This document shows positions 7,376-12,787 of a stretch of DNA of 12,797 nt, piece after piece. Source of the DNA: Candidatus Woesearchaeota archaeon (GTDB taxonomy: Archaea; Nanobdellota; Nanobdellia; Woesearchaeales; ARS49); assembly GCA_026394935.1 (NCBI GenBank), contig JAPLZR010000021.1, forward strand, positions 1-12,797, written 5' to 3'. Position numbers and translations under genes: made by a program. Numbering within the stretch: position 1 is the stretch's first letter; the number at the start of each line of letters is the position of its first letter. The notes beneath the pieces are model-generated. The model made no database searches and was not told the origin of the DNA. It worked only from the letters and a program-made list of their open reading frames with translations.

Positions 7376-8113
7376 TTACCACCACGTCCTTTCATAGAGT
7401 GTGTAGTATATCAGCCATATGGCTGCTCCCATTATTAGTGCGATTATGTATGAGTAGATGTTTAGGAAGTATACGAGGAAGATGTATGATGTGAATGAGC
7501 CGAATATGAATACGTACCATAGTCTTGAGTAATAGAATATTTTTGAGCCGTCAAGCGGCGGTATTGGGAACATGTTCCAGAATGCGAAAGTCAGGTTTAA
7601 TACGAACAGTTTTTGTCCGATGTATGGGCTTAGTATTCCTATCCATTCTGCGGTTTTTACGATTGCTGAAAAGAAGATGTTTGCGAGTGGTCCTGCCAGT
7701 GATATTCTTGCCAGGGTGCCTACTCCTGGTCCGTACCTGAATGCTCCCAGTCGGTGTATTGGGAGCATGTACGCTAGTGTTCCTGTTGCTGCGAGGAATT
7801 GTACTTTTCCGTTTGTGAGCATTACGAGAACCAGTCCTATTATTAGTCCGTACCACCATATTTTTTGTTCTGCTCTCATTCCTTGTGACAAAGCCATCAT
7901 TCTTTGTCCTGCGTGGTGTACAAACAAGGTTATGCCGATGAATATTATGGCAACCAGCCAGTTTTTGAGTCCTATTGATAGGTCAAATCTTTGTGTTCCC
8001 CATTCTGTCCAGGAATAGATGAATGCAATGCAGACTACTGCGATTATGAATGACAGCCATTCCTCTTTTGAGAACAGGAAATACCTTTTTAGTTTGTCTA
8101 TGAAATTGCGCAT
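7376..8113 (-). CDS. Site-2-protease-like membrane protein lacking the catalytic HExxH
   Basis: A 245-residue polytopic protein with M50/site-2 protease architecture. In S2P enzymes HExxH supplies two zinc ligands and the catalytic Glu. Here the aligned segment reads FVHHAGQRMMA (66-70): the first His remains, Glu is His67 and the second His is Gln70. The rest of the core is conserved: SLAGPLANI (138-146) and FWNMFPIPPLDG (179-189), with the third zinc-ligand Asp (D188). At least five membrane segments surround these. It is therefore probably a proteolytically inactive pseudo-protease, or a metal protein with altered chemistry. I start at ATG 8111-8113; the 16 codons upstream in frame lack a start with good signals, and no clear TATA or Shine-Dalgarno sequence is visible. 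It is directly coupled to the next small membrane gene. Distant S2P homologues of this form may be a DPANN family (from memory, unchecked). Confidence 0.85.
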   Translation of the reverse strand: MRNFIDKLKRYFLFSKEEWLSFIIAVVCIAFIYSWTEWGTQRFDLSIGLKNWLVAIIFIGITLFVHHAGQRMMALSQGMRAEQKIWWYGLIIGLVLVMLTNGKVQFLAATGTLAYMLPIHRLGAFRYGPGVGTLARISLAGPLANIFFSAIVKTAEWIGILSPYIGQKLFVLNLTFAFWNMFPIPPLDGSKIFYYSRLWYVFIFGSFTSYIFLVYFLNIYSYIIALIMGAAIWLIYYTLYERTWW

Positions 8114-8150
8114 ATTCTTCTCTTTTTTAGTTAGTCTTGTCTGGTAGCTG

Positions 8151-8222
8151 TCAAGAACCACCAGTCATTGTTCGCTTACGCTCGCTCAAGACGGGTGGCA
8201 TGACGGACGCGGTGGTTCTTGA
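8151..8222. repeat. Long inverted repeat, 12-bp stem
   Basis: TCAAGAACCACC (8151-8162) is the exact reverse complement of GGTGGTTCTTGA (8211-8222). Inside, GTCAT (8164-8168) and ATGAC (8200-8204) extend the stem past an internal loop. The loop holds CGCTTACGCTCGCTC. It lies between the TraB-like and S2P-like genes, both on the minus strand. It could fold in the RNA read-through between them, act as a processing site, or be a dispersed intergenic element. Confidence 0.8.
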
Positions 8223-8230
8223 GCACACTC

Positions 8231-8290
8231 GGAATTCCACCAAATTGGTTTGCTAAGGCAATCCACCAGTCATAAGACTGGTGGAATTCC
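8231..8290. repeat. Nested inverted repeats over the TraB stop codon
   Basis: GGAATTCCACCA (8231-8242) pairs perfectly with TGGTGGAATTCC (8279-8290). A second, competing hairpin is CCACCAGTC (8263-8271), loop ATAA, GACTGGTGG (8276-8284). The inner hairpin spans the TGA of the TraB-like gene, and the outer right arm encodes its last residues (GIPP). CCACCAGTCAT also occurs at 8158-8168 in the neighbouring repeat. A terminator-like or RNA-processing role is possible, but no T-run follows on the minus strand. Confidence 0.8.
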
Positions 8291-8968
8291 GATGTTTAAA
8301 TACTTTTTTAAGAGTTTTCTTATTTCGCGTTCGTGTCCTGCTCCTACTACTGCGATTATGTTTTCTTCAGGGTGCAGTTTGATTAGCGTCGCTAATCGTT
8401 TTGCCATGTATTCGTTTCTTTCTTTAACAAGTACTTTGTAAACATTCGGATATCTTTTTTTGACGTCTTCTATTAGTGTTTTTATGATTTTTTGTGACGG
8501 CACTTTTTTGAGGTCGAACTGCACTCCTTTTTTTAGTACAACTCCTTTGAACAGGTCGGCTGCAAAAGTGAATTTTTCTTTCCACGTGAGCGCTTTTGAA
8601 AATCTTTGGAGTGTTATGTTTATGTCTTGGTCGATGAGCGCTATTTTTGCTCCTACTTGTTGTGCTGTCGCTACTGCCCTGAGCATTTCTGAGCCTGGCG
8701 CTACTCCTACCTGCGCTCCGAGTTTTTTTTCAGCCCACGCCCCTATTATTGCGAACAGCCAGCCTTTGAGTCCTACTTTTCTTATATCCCTGAAGCTTAT
8801 TCGTTCTTTTCCTTTGTGTATCAGCGCATACAGTCTTTTTGCATCGAGTTCTATTGCTATTATTTGCGGTTTCTTGTCGAGAATTGTTTGTTCTACCTTC
8901 TTTAAGCTCTCTGGTGAGATGTGTGAGGTTCCTATTATTTCGAGGTGTGGCACTGGTCGGTAGTACAT
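8270..8968 (-). CDS. TraB/PrgY-family protein, short soluble form
   Basis: A 232-residue member of the TraB/PrgY/GumN-like family (Tiki-related fold). The conserved elements are GTSHIS (13-18), IAIELDAKR (about 38-46), KERNEYMAKRL in the second half, and VVGAGHEREI near the C-terminus. These carry the His and Glu residues proposed as metal or catalytic sites in Tiki-type proteins. Typical archaeal TraB proteins are nearer 400 residues, with a C-terminal membrane region; this one stops after the globular domain. The last residues (NIGIPPVL) are encoded within an inverted repeat at 8231-8290 that also contains the stop. Start is ATG 8966-8968; an in-frame GTG at 8951-8953 would sit about 28 bp from the TATA-like ATTAATATA (8976-8984) and is a credible leaderless alternative. 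Function in archaea is unknown. Confidence 0.88.
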   Translation of the reverse strand: MYYRPVPHLEIIGTSHISPESLKKVEQTILDKKPQIIAIELDAKRLYALIHKGKERISFRDIRKVGLKGWLFAIIGAWAEKKLGAQVGVAPGSEMLRAVATAQQVGAKIALIDQDINITLQRFSKALTWKEKFTFAADLFKGVVLKKGVQFDLKKVPSQKIIKTLIEDVKKRYPNVYKVLVKERNEYMAKRLATLIKLHPEENIIAVVGAGHEREIRKLLKKYLNIGIPPVL

Positions 8969-9002
8969 TTGCGGGTATATTAATGCTGTGCTTAACCATA
9001 AT

Positions 9003-9011
9003 CTTTAAATA
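9003..9011 (+). promoter_or_regulatory. TATA box of the PRC-barrel gene
   Basis: CTTTAAATA lies about 47 bp before ATG 9054, giving a leader of about 20 nt that contains the strong Shine-Dalgarno AGGAGGG (9041-9047), spaced 6-7 nt from the ATG. Confidence 0.6.
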
Positions 9012-9053
9012 GTTTAACCCTTCAAAAATGGTAACCGCAAAGGAGGGAACAAT

Positions 9054-9344
9054 ATGCTCAGACTGAAAAATATCCAGGAAACGTATGATATGAAGGTTTT
9101 TACTGATCAGGGTGATTACTTTGGCGACATTGAGGAAGCGATTTTGACCCAGAACAAAGTTCATGGTTGGCGTGTTCGTGCTACTAAGAATTCTTTCTTG
9201 AGTAAGGTGCTCGGCAGTGCTAAGGGCGTTATTGTGCCTCATCAGCTTGTTAAGGCTGTTGGCGACATTATGATTATTAGCCGTGCTGCTGTGCCGTCTT
9301 ATTCCGAAGAGGAAGTGTCTGCAGAGGAAGTTCCTCAGGCGTAA
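9054..9344 (+). CDS. PRC-barrel domain protein
   Basis: A 96-residue protein made of one PRC-barrel (RLKNIQETYDMKVFTDQGDYFGDIEEAIL, then VIVPHQLVKAVGDIMIISRAAVP) with an acidic Glu-rich tail (EEEVSAEEVPQA). PRC-barrels are small beta domains named for the photosynthetic reaction centre H subunit and also found in the ribosome-maturation factor RimM; archaea have many stand-alone copies, and CdvA of the archaeal division machinery carries one. It has the best ribosome-binding site in the window, AGGAGGG (9041-9047), suggesting abundant translation. It is divergent from the TraB-like gene and followed on the same strand by an unknown gene with its own promoter. A specific function cannot be assigned. 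Confidence 0.92.
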   Translation: MLRLKNIQETYDMKVFTDQGDYFGDIEEAILTQNKVHGWRVRATKNSFLSKVLGSAKGVIVPHQLVKAVGDIMIISRAAVPSYSEEEVSAEEVPQA

Positions 9345-9370
9345 TGTTGTCACGTTGTTGGAAAGATAAA

Positions 9371-9380
9371 AGTTTAAGTA
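9371..9380 (+). promoter_or_regulatory. TATA box of the gene at 9404
   Basis: AGTTTAAGTA is centred about 28 bp before ATG 9404, with no Shine-Dalgarno sequence between, so a leaderless mRNA is expected. Confidence 0.5.
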
Positions 9381-9403
9381 ACCGTTTGTAAAGCCAACCA
9401 CTC

Positions 9404-9814
9404 ATGGATATTGTTGTTCAGTTGAAGGAATGGGTGCAGATTTATTTGAAAAGCCGTGATATTCTTCAGAAGGCTATTACTGGTTTTGAGGATTCGAATG
9501 GTGATTTTGTCGTGCATAAGACTTCTGGTGATGTCGTTTTTTTCATTCGTCCTGAGCTGAAGGATGTTGAAGTTCTTCAGAGAATTGCTGGCAGTGCTGG
9601 TTTGGTTGTTTTAAACACGCGGAAGAATGTTGATTTTGTTGTTTCTAACTGGGCTGAGTTTTCCAAGCTTCCGGGTTTGTGCATTTATTTTGTTAATCCT
9701 GCAGCTGATGATAAGTGGTTGTTGTATCCTTTTACTCATAATCAGATTACTGAGAAGGCTTCTTTGAAAAGAGGTCTTGAGAGTTTGTTCTCGATGGTGC
9801 CTGCATTTTCATAG
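9404..9814 (+). CDS. Conserved-looking protein of unknown function
   Basis: A 136-residue soluble protein that I do not recognise. It looks like one compact alpha/beta domain: an N-terminal helix (VVQLKEWVQIYLKSRDILQKAI), then alternating predicted strands and helices (DFVVHKTSGDVVFFIRPEL, GLVVLNTRKNVDFVVSNWAEF, GLCIYFVNP, KWLLYPFTHNQI) and a final helix (EKASLKRGLESLFSMV). There is no signal peptide, membrane segment or cysteine cluster. The beta-strand-rich centre with DFVV, VVFF and CIYFVNP is reminiscent of Rossmann-like or nuclease-like folds, but I see no catalytic motif. It has its own leaderless promoter and codon use typical of plus-strand genes here. It ends one base before the convergent PAP2-like gene. 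Confidence 0.8.
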   Translation: MDIVVQLKEWVQIYLKSRDILQKAITGFEDSNGDFVVHKTSGDVVFFIRPELKDVEVLQRIAGSAGLVVLNTRKNVDFVVSNWAEFSKLPGLCIYFVNPAADDKWLLYPFTHNQITEKASLKRGLESLFSMVPAFS

Positions 9815-9815
9815 C

Positions 9816-10127
9816 TTACACGTAGCTTAGAATTATTACAGTGAAGAATCCTATTGCCAGTCCCGCAATTATTTCAGTCAGTGTGTGTTGTTTTCGTATG
9901 TGTACTGCGTCGTGTATTACTACTGCGGCTAATACGTATGATATTGCTGCTGCTGGTGACATGTATCCTTCCTGCATTGCTATTGCTGTTGCGAGTGCTC
10001 CGACGAGTGCTGCGTGTGAGCTCGGCATTCCTCCTAATTGCCAGAATGCTGTTGTTTTTCTGCTGATGGCTATTTTGATTAGTTGTGCTGCCAGCCAAGC
10101 TATTGCAATGCTTAGTAAGATGTTCAT
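9816..10127 (-). CDS. Divergent PAP2-family membrane protein (DUF212), short form
   Basis: A 103-residue membrane protein matching DUF212, the divergent PAP2 / haloperoxidase-like group. Signature residues are GGMPSSHAALVGALA (32-46), IHDAVHIRKQ (71-80) and HTLTEIIAGLAIGF (81-94). Three or four membrane segments are predicted. Family members in bacteria and plants are about 150 residues and have a longer linker between the DAVGVRR-type motif and the GHTP-type motif. Here the two motifs abut (KQ-HT), so roughly 30 residues appear to be missing without breaking the frame. A lipid-phosphate phosphatase role is possible, but the family's chemistry is not established. It starts at ATG 10125-10127, 38 bp downstream of the tRNA-Gly gene on the same strand, so it may be served by read-through or by a weak TATA (TTTTTATCC) in the gap. 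It converges on the unknown gene ending at 9814. Confidence 0.9.
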   Translation of the reverse strand: MNILLSIAIAWLAAQLIKIAISRKTTAFWQLGGMPSSHAALVGALATAIAMQEGYMSPAAAISYVLAAVVIHDAVHIRKQHTLTEIIAGLAIGFFTVIILSYV

Positions 10128-10153
10128 ATCTTTGTTTGTTGTAATTCAGGATA

Positions 10154-10158
10154 AAAAC
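10154..10158 (-). terminator. T-run after tRNA-Gly
   Basis: On the minus strand five T residues follow the tRNA 3' end by 7 nt, the usual archaeal termination signal. The same stretch could serve as a weak TATA region for the downstream PAP2-like gene. Confidence 0.45.
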
Positions 10159-10165
10159 TTTCTGA

Positions 10166-10236
10166 TACGCCAGCCGGGAATTGAACCCGGGCGTCGACCT
10201 TGGGAAGGTCGCATCATGCCGTTAGATCACTGGCGT
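10166..10236 (-). tRNA. tRNA-Gly (anticodon CCC)
   Basis: A 71-nt cloverleaf folds cleanly on the minus strand. Acceptor ACGCCAG pairs with CTGGCGT; T8, A14, G18-G19 and A21 are in place. The D stem is short (ATC/GAT). The anticodon stem-loop is CGACC-TTCCCAA-GGTCG, giving anticodon CCC for GGG codons. The T arm is CCGGG-TTCAATT-CCCGG. Discriminator is A73, as in archaeal tRNA-Gly, with C2-G71 and G3-C70. No intron and no encoded CCA. The first pair is A1-U72, whereas tRNA-Gly normally has G1-C72. A TATA-like CTTAAAAG (10260-10267, minus) lies about 28 bp upstream. Confidence 0.96.
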
Positions 10237-10259
10237 TTAGACTGAATTATTCAATTGCT

Positions 10260-10267
10260 CTTTTAAG
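10260..10267 (-). promoter_or_regulatory. Probable TATA box of tRNA-Gly
   Basis: On the minus strand CTTAAAAG is centred about 28 bp upstream of the mature 5' end at 10236. Confidence 0.45.
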
Positions 10268-10309
10268 TTTTTGCGACATTGTGAGCCTGAGAGAAGAGTC
10301 TTAAACATC

Positions 10310-10440
10310 ACTCAGAAATCTTGATTTCTGAGTTCCCAAGAATCCGATGATTCTTGCGACTTGACAAGTCAAGGATTTATAAGATTGCTTCTCGAGGGCG
10401 AACAAGGAGCAATTTTGATCAAACTTTTTTGAAAAGTTTG
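10310..10440. repeat. Array of five back-to-back hairpins (possible structured RNA or DNA site)
   Basis: The 287-bp stretch between tRNA-Gly and the next gene (10237-10523) holds no convincing reading frame. Within it five inverted repeats follow each other almost without gaps. (1) ACTCAGAAATC/GATTTCTGAGT, 10310-10333. (2) CAAGAATC-CGAT-GATTCTTG, 10337-10356. (3) GACTTG-A-CAAGTC, 10358-10370, or CTTGAC-AA-GTCAAG, 10360-10373. (4) AAGATTGCT (10381-10389) with AGCAATTTT (10408-10416), one G-T pair. (5) CAAACTTTT-TTG-AAAAGTTTG, 10420-10440. A TATA-like TTTATAA lies at 10376-10382. It could be a structured noncoding RNA, a multi-part binding or replication site, or decayed mobile-element ends. 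I cannot name a family. Confidence 0.7.
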
Positions 10441-10461
10441 CCAGTATACATTTTAGTAACA

Positions 10462-10469
10462 TTTATATA
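10462..10469 (+). promoter_or_regulatory. TATA box of the 10524-11942 operon
   Basis: TTTATATA, preceded by AGTAACA as a BRE-like stretch, should start transcription near 10491. This leaves a leader of about 30 nt that carries the ribosome-binding site GAGGTG (10511-10516), 7 nt before ATG 10524. Confidence 0.7.
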
Positions 10470-10523
10470 CCAGTTTATGCTGTTTTTGAATCAGTGTTGA
10501 GTGTTGTAAAGAGGTGTTGTAAT

Positions 10524-11264
10524 ATGGATGATAAAATTCTTCAAAAGGTCGTTTTAAATGTTGCAGAGCACGTTAACGAAATTAGTCAGAGTGAGGCAAA
10601 ATTGTCGAATTTCAGGCGTATTCTTCCTGCCTTGATTGAGAAGGGTTTTGAAAATACTAACTTGTCAATGTTTGATGAGGAGACAAGGATTGCCTTGTTG
10701 AATGCTTTTGGTGATGAGTACGTCAGGAAGGGTCGTTTGCCTGAGGCAATGAAATCTTTTATTCTTGCTGGCAATCGTGCAAAGCTTACAAATCTTGGCG
10801 AGGATTATGAAAAGGTTAGCTTGTTCACGAACGCTATTGAGTGCTATAGGCTTGCTGATAATACTGATAAATTGTTGAAAGTTGGTAATAAGTGTTTGGA
10901 AGAGGGAAAAACAGGTGATGCGATTAGGGCTTTTCGTTCTATTAACGATGTGGAACGACTTATCCGCGTTGGAGAAGATTGTTTGAGGAAAGAGAAGTAT
11001 GACTACGCTATGGAAGTCTTCAGCGCTGTTAACAGCAAGCAAAAACTGGCCGAGGTTGGTGACAAGGCGCTGAGAGAGCGCCAGATTGGTTATGCTGCCA
11101 AGGCTTACGAGCTTGCTGGTGATGCTCAGCGTTTGTCTGCTTTGGGTGATACTTGTTTGCGTGAGGGCTTGTTTGCTACTGCTTACAAATCTTACACGCT
11201 TGCCGGTAACATGATGATGGCTCAGTTTGTTAAGGAGAATTTTGGTTCGCAGTTTGCATTATGA
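10524..11264 (+). CDS. Helical-repeat (TPR-like solenoid) protein with six 29-residue repeats
   Basis: A 246-residue soluble protein. Residues 1-58 are a helical cap. From residue 59 the chain consists of six repeats of exactly 29 residues, starting at 59, 88, 117, 146, 175 and 204. Each has the pattern L-x-x-(V/L)-G-(D/E/N)-x-(C/Y/A)-L-x-x-G/E...A-(I/M/Y)-x-x-(F/Y)-x-(L/A)-(A/I)-(G/N)-(N/D), i.e. a two-helix hairpin like a shortened TPR or COPI-type solenoid. Such solenoids are protein-binding scaffolds; no enzyme motif is present. The start is ATG 10524, chosen for the GAGGTG ribosome-binding site; upstream TTG 10494 is in frame but unlikely. It ends in ATGA, overlapping the start of the zinc-finger gene, so it is the first gene of a coupled three-gene operon. 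The partner it binds is unknown, with the two downstream products as first candidates. Confidence 0.88.
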   Translation: MDDKILQKVVLNVAEHVNEISQSEAKLSNFRRILPALIEKGFENTNLSMFDEETRIALLNAFGDEYVRKGRLPEAMKSFILAGNRAKLTNLGEDYEKVSLFTNAIECYRLADNTDKLLKVGNKCLEEGKTGDAIRAFRSINDVERLIRVGEDCLRKEKYDYAMEVFSAVNSKQKLAEVGDKALRERQIGYAAKAYELAGDAQRLSALGDTCLREGLFATAYKSYTLAGNMMMAQFVKENFGSQFAL

Positions 11265-11512
11265 AATGTGATAAACACCGTAAGGACCACGTTGGCGGTT
11301 GCATGTGGTGCGGTAAAAGATTGTGTGAGTTCTGTGTAGCGAAGCGGGAAGGGGTCAAGTTGTACTGCGATAAATGTATTGATTTGCTCGGTGGTGTTCG
11401 TCGTGATCCGTTGCCGAATGTTGGAAGGCTGCCTTTGCCTTCTGCTGGAAGGCGTTTTGTCATAAAAAATGGTTATCTTGAGATGGACGGTGAAATGCAT
11501 GGACGTGTTTAA
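11261..11512 (+). CDS. Small zinc-finger (B-box-like) protein
   Basis: An 83-residue protein whose first 40 residues contain eight regularly spaced ligands: C3-x2-H6, C14-x2-C17, C22-x2-C25 and C36-x2-C39. This should bind two zinc ions in a B-box or cross-brace-like fold. The rest (about 45-83) is basic and Pro/Gly-rich (RRDPLPNVGRLPLPSAGRR) and probably unstructured, ending with a short strand-like FVIKNGYLEMDG. Its ATG overlaps the TGA of the upstream repeat protein by four bases (ATGA), and its 3' end overlaps the next gene by 14 bases, so all three are probably translated together. B-box-type fingers usually mediate protein-protein contacts rather than DNA binding. No known archaeal family comes to mind. 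Confidence 0.85.
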   Translation: MKCDKHRKDHVGGCMWCGKRLCEFCVAKREGVKLYCDKCIDLLGGVRRDPLPNVGRLPLPSAGRRFVIKNGYLEMDGEMHGRV

Positions 11513-11942
11513 GCTTCAGAAGATTAACAGTTTGGCTAGTGAGCTGCGCAGGTATAATTTTGCTGATTCAAGTGATAGTGCTTTTCGGCAGGCTGAGCAG
11601 GTTTTTGAGCCTTCTGTTCAGCAGGTTGTTGTTGAGGAAAAGCCTAGTGTTGCCTTAAAGGTTGATGTTCTTTCTGAGAGGAAGTTTGAGATGATTTTGG
11701 AGCAGAATAATAAGAAGTATGAGCAGGAGATTAGTTTGTTGCGTTCTGCTTTGGGTACTCTTGCTAATGAGATTGAGTGTTTGAAGTCTGAAATGAAAAA
11801 AATGTCTGAGCAAGCGCCTAAGCAGAAGGATCATCAGGAGCCTTTGAAGACAGAAGTTAAGGCGGAGAATCCTCGCCAGGGCAAGTTTACTTCAAATGAT
11901 GTTGATATTCAGAAGATGTTTTATTGTGGCGCAAAGCGTTAG
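11499..11942 (+). CDS. Coiled-coil protein of unknown function
   Basis: A 147-residue soluble protein. The N-terminus (VFKLQKINSLASELRRYNFADSS...SAFRQAEQVF) looks like a small helical domain. A linker (about 35-55) leads to a predicted coiled coil (about 57-107: RKFEMILEQNNKKYEQEISLLRSALGTLANEIECLKSEMKKM), then a charged, Lys/Glu/Gln-rich disordered stretch and a short hydrophobic end, DVDIQKMFYCGAKR, which could be a docking peptide. I chose ATG 11499 because GGTGA (11489-11493) lies 5 nt upstream inside the zinc-finger gene; the TTG/ATG codons further upstream lack such a site. It overlaps the preceding gene by 14 bp in another frame. The stop is shared in TTAG (11939-11942) with the convergent UbiA-type gene. 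Function unknown; assembly with its two operon partners is the simplest guess. Confidence 0.82.
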   Translation: MDVFKLQKINSLASELRRYNFADSSDSAFRQAEQVFEPSVQQVVVEEKPSVALKVDVLSERKFEMILEQNNKKYEQEISLLRSALGTLANEIECLKSEMKKMSEQAPKQKDHQEPLKTEVKAENPRQGKFTSNDVDIQKMFYCGAKR

Positions 11943-12787
11943 TAGAAGTATAGGACTGCAAACGTAAGTATTCCCCACGTGATTATTGCTGTCATCATTC
12001 TCCAGTCTGTGAATACTAGTTCTGGGTGTCTTGCTGTTTTGTTTCCTGTTGTTATGAAGCTTTCATACCTGAATATGGTATAAATAGCGATTGGCAGGTT
12101 GATGTAAAGCAGGGGGTGTTCTCCGAAGAAGACGAACAAGGTATAGCAGACAACGAGTGCTGTTGTTGTTAGTGCGCTTAGTCTTGATACTATTTCTGGC
12201 GTGTAGGATGCCAGTGTTTTTCTTTGCGAGCTCGCTTTTTCCTGTAATAGCATTACTTCGCTTCTTCTTTTTCCAAGTATCAAAAACAGTGCTAGGAAAA
12301 ATACTCCTAGTATGAGCCATGGGCTTACCCATACTTTTATTGCGAATGCTCCTGCTGTTGCTCTTATGACAAAGTTTACTGCTATGGTCAGTATGTCTGC
12401 GAATGCTTCGTGTTTCAGCCATGCTGTGTATAATTGTGATAGTGTGAAATATCCGAGTGCTGCTATCAAAAAGTTTGCTGGCAGGAGGAGTGCTGTTCCG
12501 AATCCGATTATTGATAAAATGATTACTATCAGCAATGCCTGCACCAATCCTACGGCTCCTGATGCTATTGGTCTGTTGCATTTCTCTGGGTGCAGTCTGT
12601 CTTTGTTTCTGTCAACGTAATCGTTGATGACGTACGTGGCAGAAGATAGTGCGCAGAAGCTTGCGAATGCGAGTAATGATTGTCCTATTGCTGTTGGATT
12701 CAGCAGATTCCCAGAAAACAGCAGCGGCAAAAACACCAGTAAATTCTTGTACCATTGCTGTGGTCTTAGCAGCTTTACATATTTCAT
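11939..12787 (-). CDS. UbiA-family prenyltransferase, decaprenyl-phosphate phosphoribosyltransferase-like
   Basis: A 282-residue membrane enzyme of the UbiA superfamily with about eight hydrophobic segments. It starts LLRPQQWYKNLLVFLPLLFSG, typical of the 5-phosphoribosyl-1-pyrophosphate:decaprenyl-phosphate transferase subgroup (Mycobacterium Rv3806c type). The first Asp-rich motif is INDYVDRNKDRLHPEKCNRPIASG (NDxxDxxxD, 55-63), the second lies around LKHEAFADILTIAVNFVIRATAGA (about 125-148), and the loop motif LGKRRSE follows near 171-177. In the model family the product is polyprenyl-phosphoryl-ribose, a precursor of lipid-linked pentose donors for cell-wall or glycoprotein glycans; in an archaeon it could feed surface glycosylation (inference). 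UbiA homologues making archaeal ether lipids have a different N-terminus, so I prefer the phosphoribosyl assignment. The ATG at 12785-12787 is 10 bases from the window end, so no promoter can be judged. Confidence 0.88.
   Translation of the reverse strand: MKYVKLLRPQQWYKNLLVFLPLLFSGNLLNPTAIGQSLLAFASFCALSSATYVINDYVDRNKDRLHPEKCNRPIASGAVGLVQALLIVIILSIIGFGTALLLPANFLIAALGYFTLSQLYTAWLKHEAFADILTIAVNFVIRATAGAFAIKVWVSPWLILGVFFLALFLILGKRRSEVMLLQEKASSQRKTLASYTPEIVSRLSALTTTALVVCYTLFVFFGEHPLLYINLPIAIYTIFRYESFITTGNKTARHPELVFTDWRMMTAIITWGILTFAVLYFY

Noticed and set aside
8151..8290. Insertion sequence or MITE with target duplication
   Set aside because: Inverted repeats are present, but I found no flanking direct duplication and no transposase, so mobility cannot be claimed from this window.
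10340..10400. Box C/D or H/ACA guide RNA in the hairpin region
   Set aside because: GATGATT resembles part of a C box, but there is no full RUGAUGA with a properly placed CUGA, and no ACA box at a hairpin base.
10310..10440. CRISPR array
   Set aside because: The hairpins differ in sequence and there are no identical direct repeats with regular spacers, nor cas genes nearby.
11469..11498. Upstream start for the coiled-coil gene
   Set aside because: The added residues are simply the zinc-finger gene read in another frame, and the ribosome-binding site fits ATG 11499.
12063..12581. Second minus-strand frame inside the UbiA gene
   Set aside because: Arg/Asn/Ser/Thr-rich shadow of a well-conserved membrane enzyme frame.
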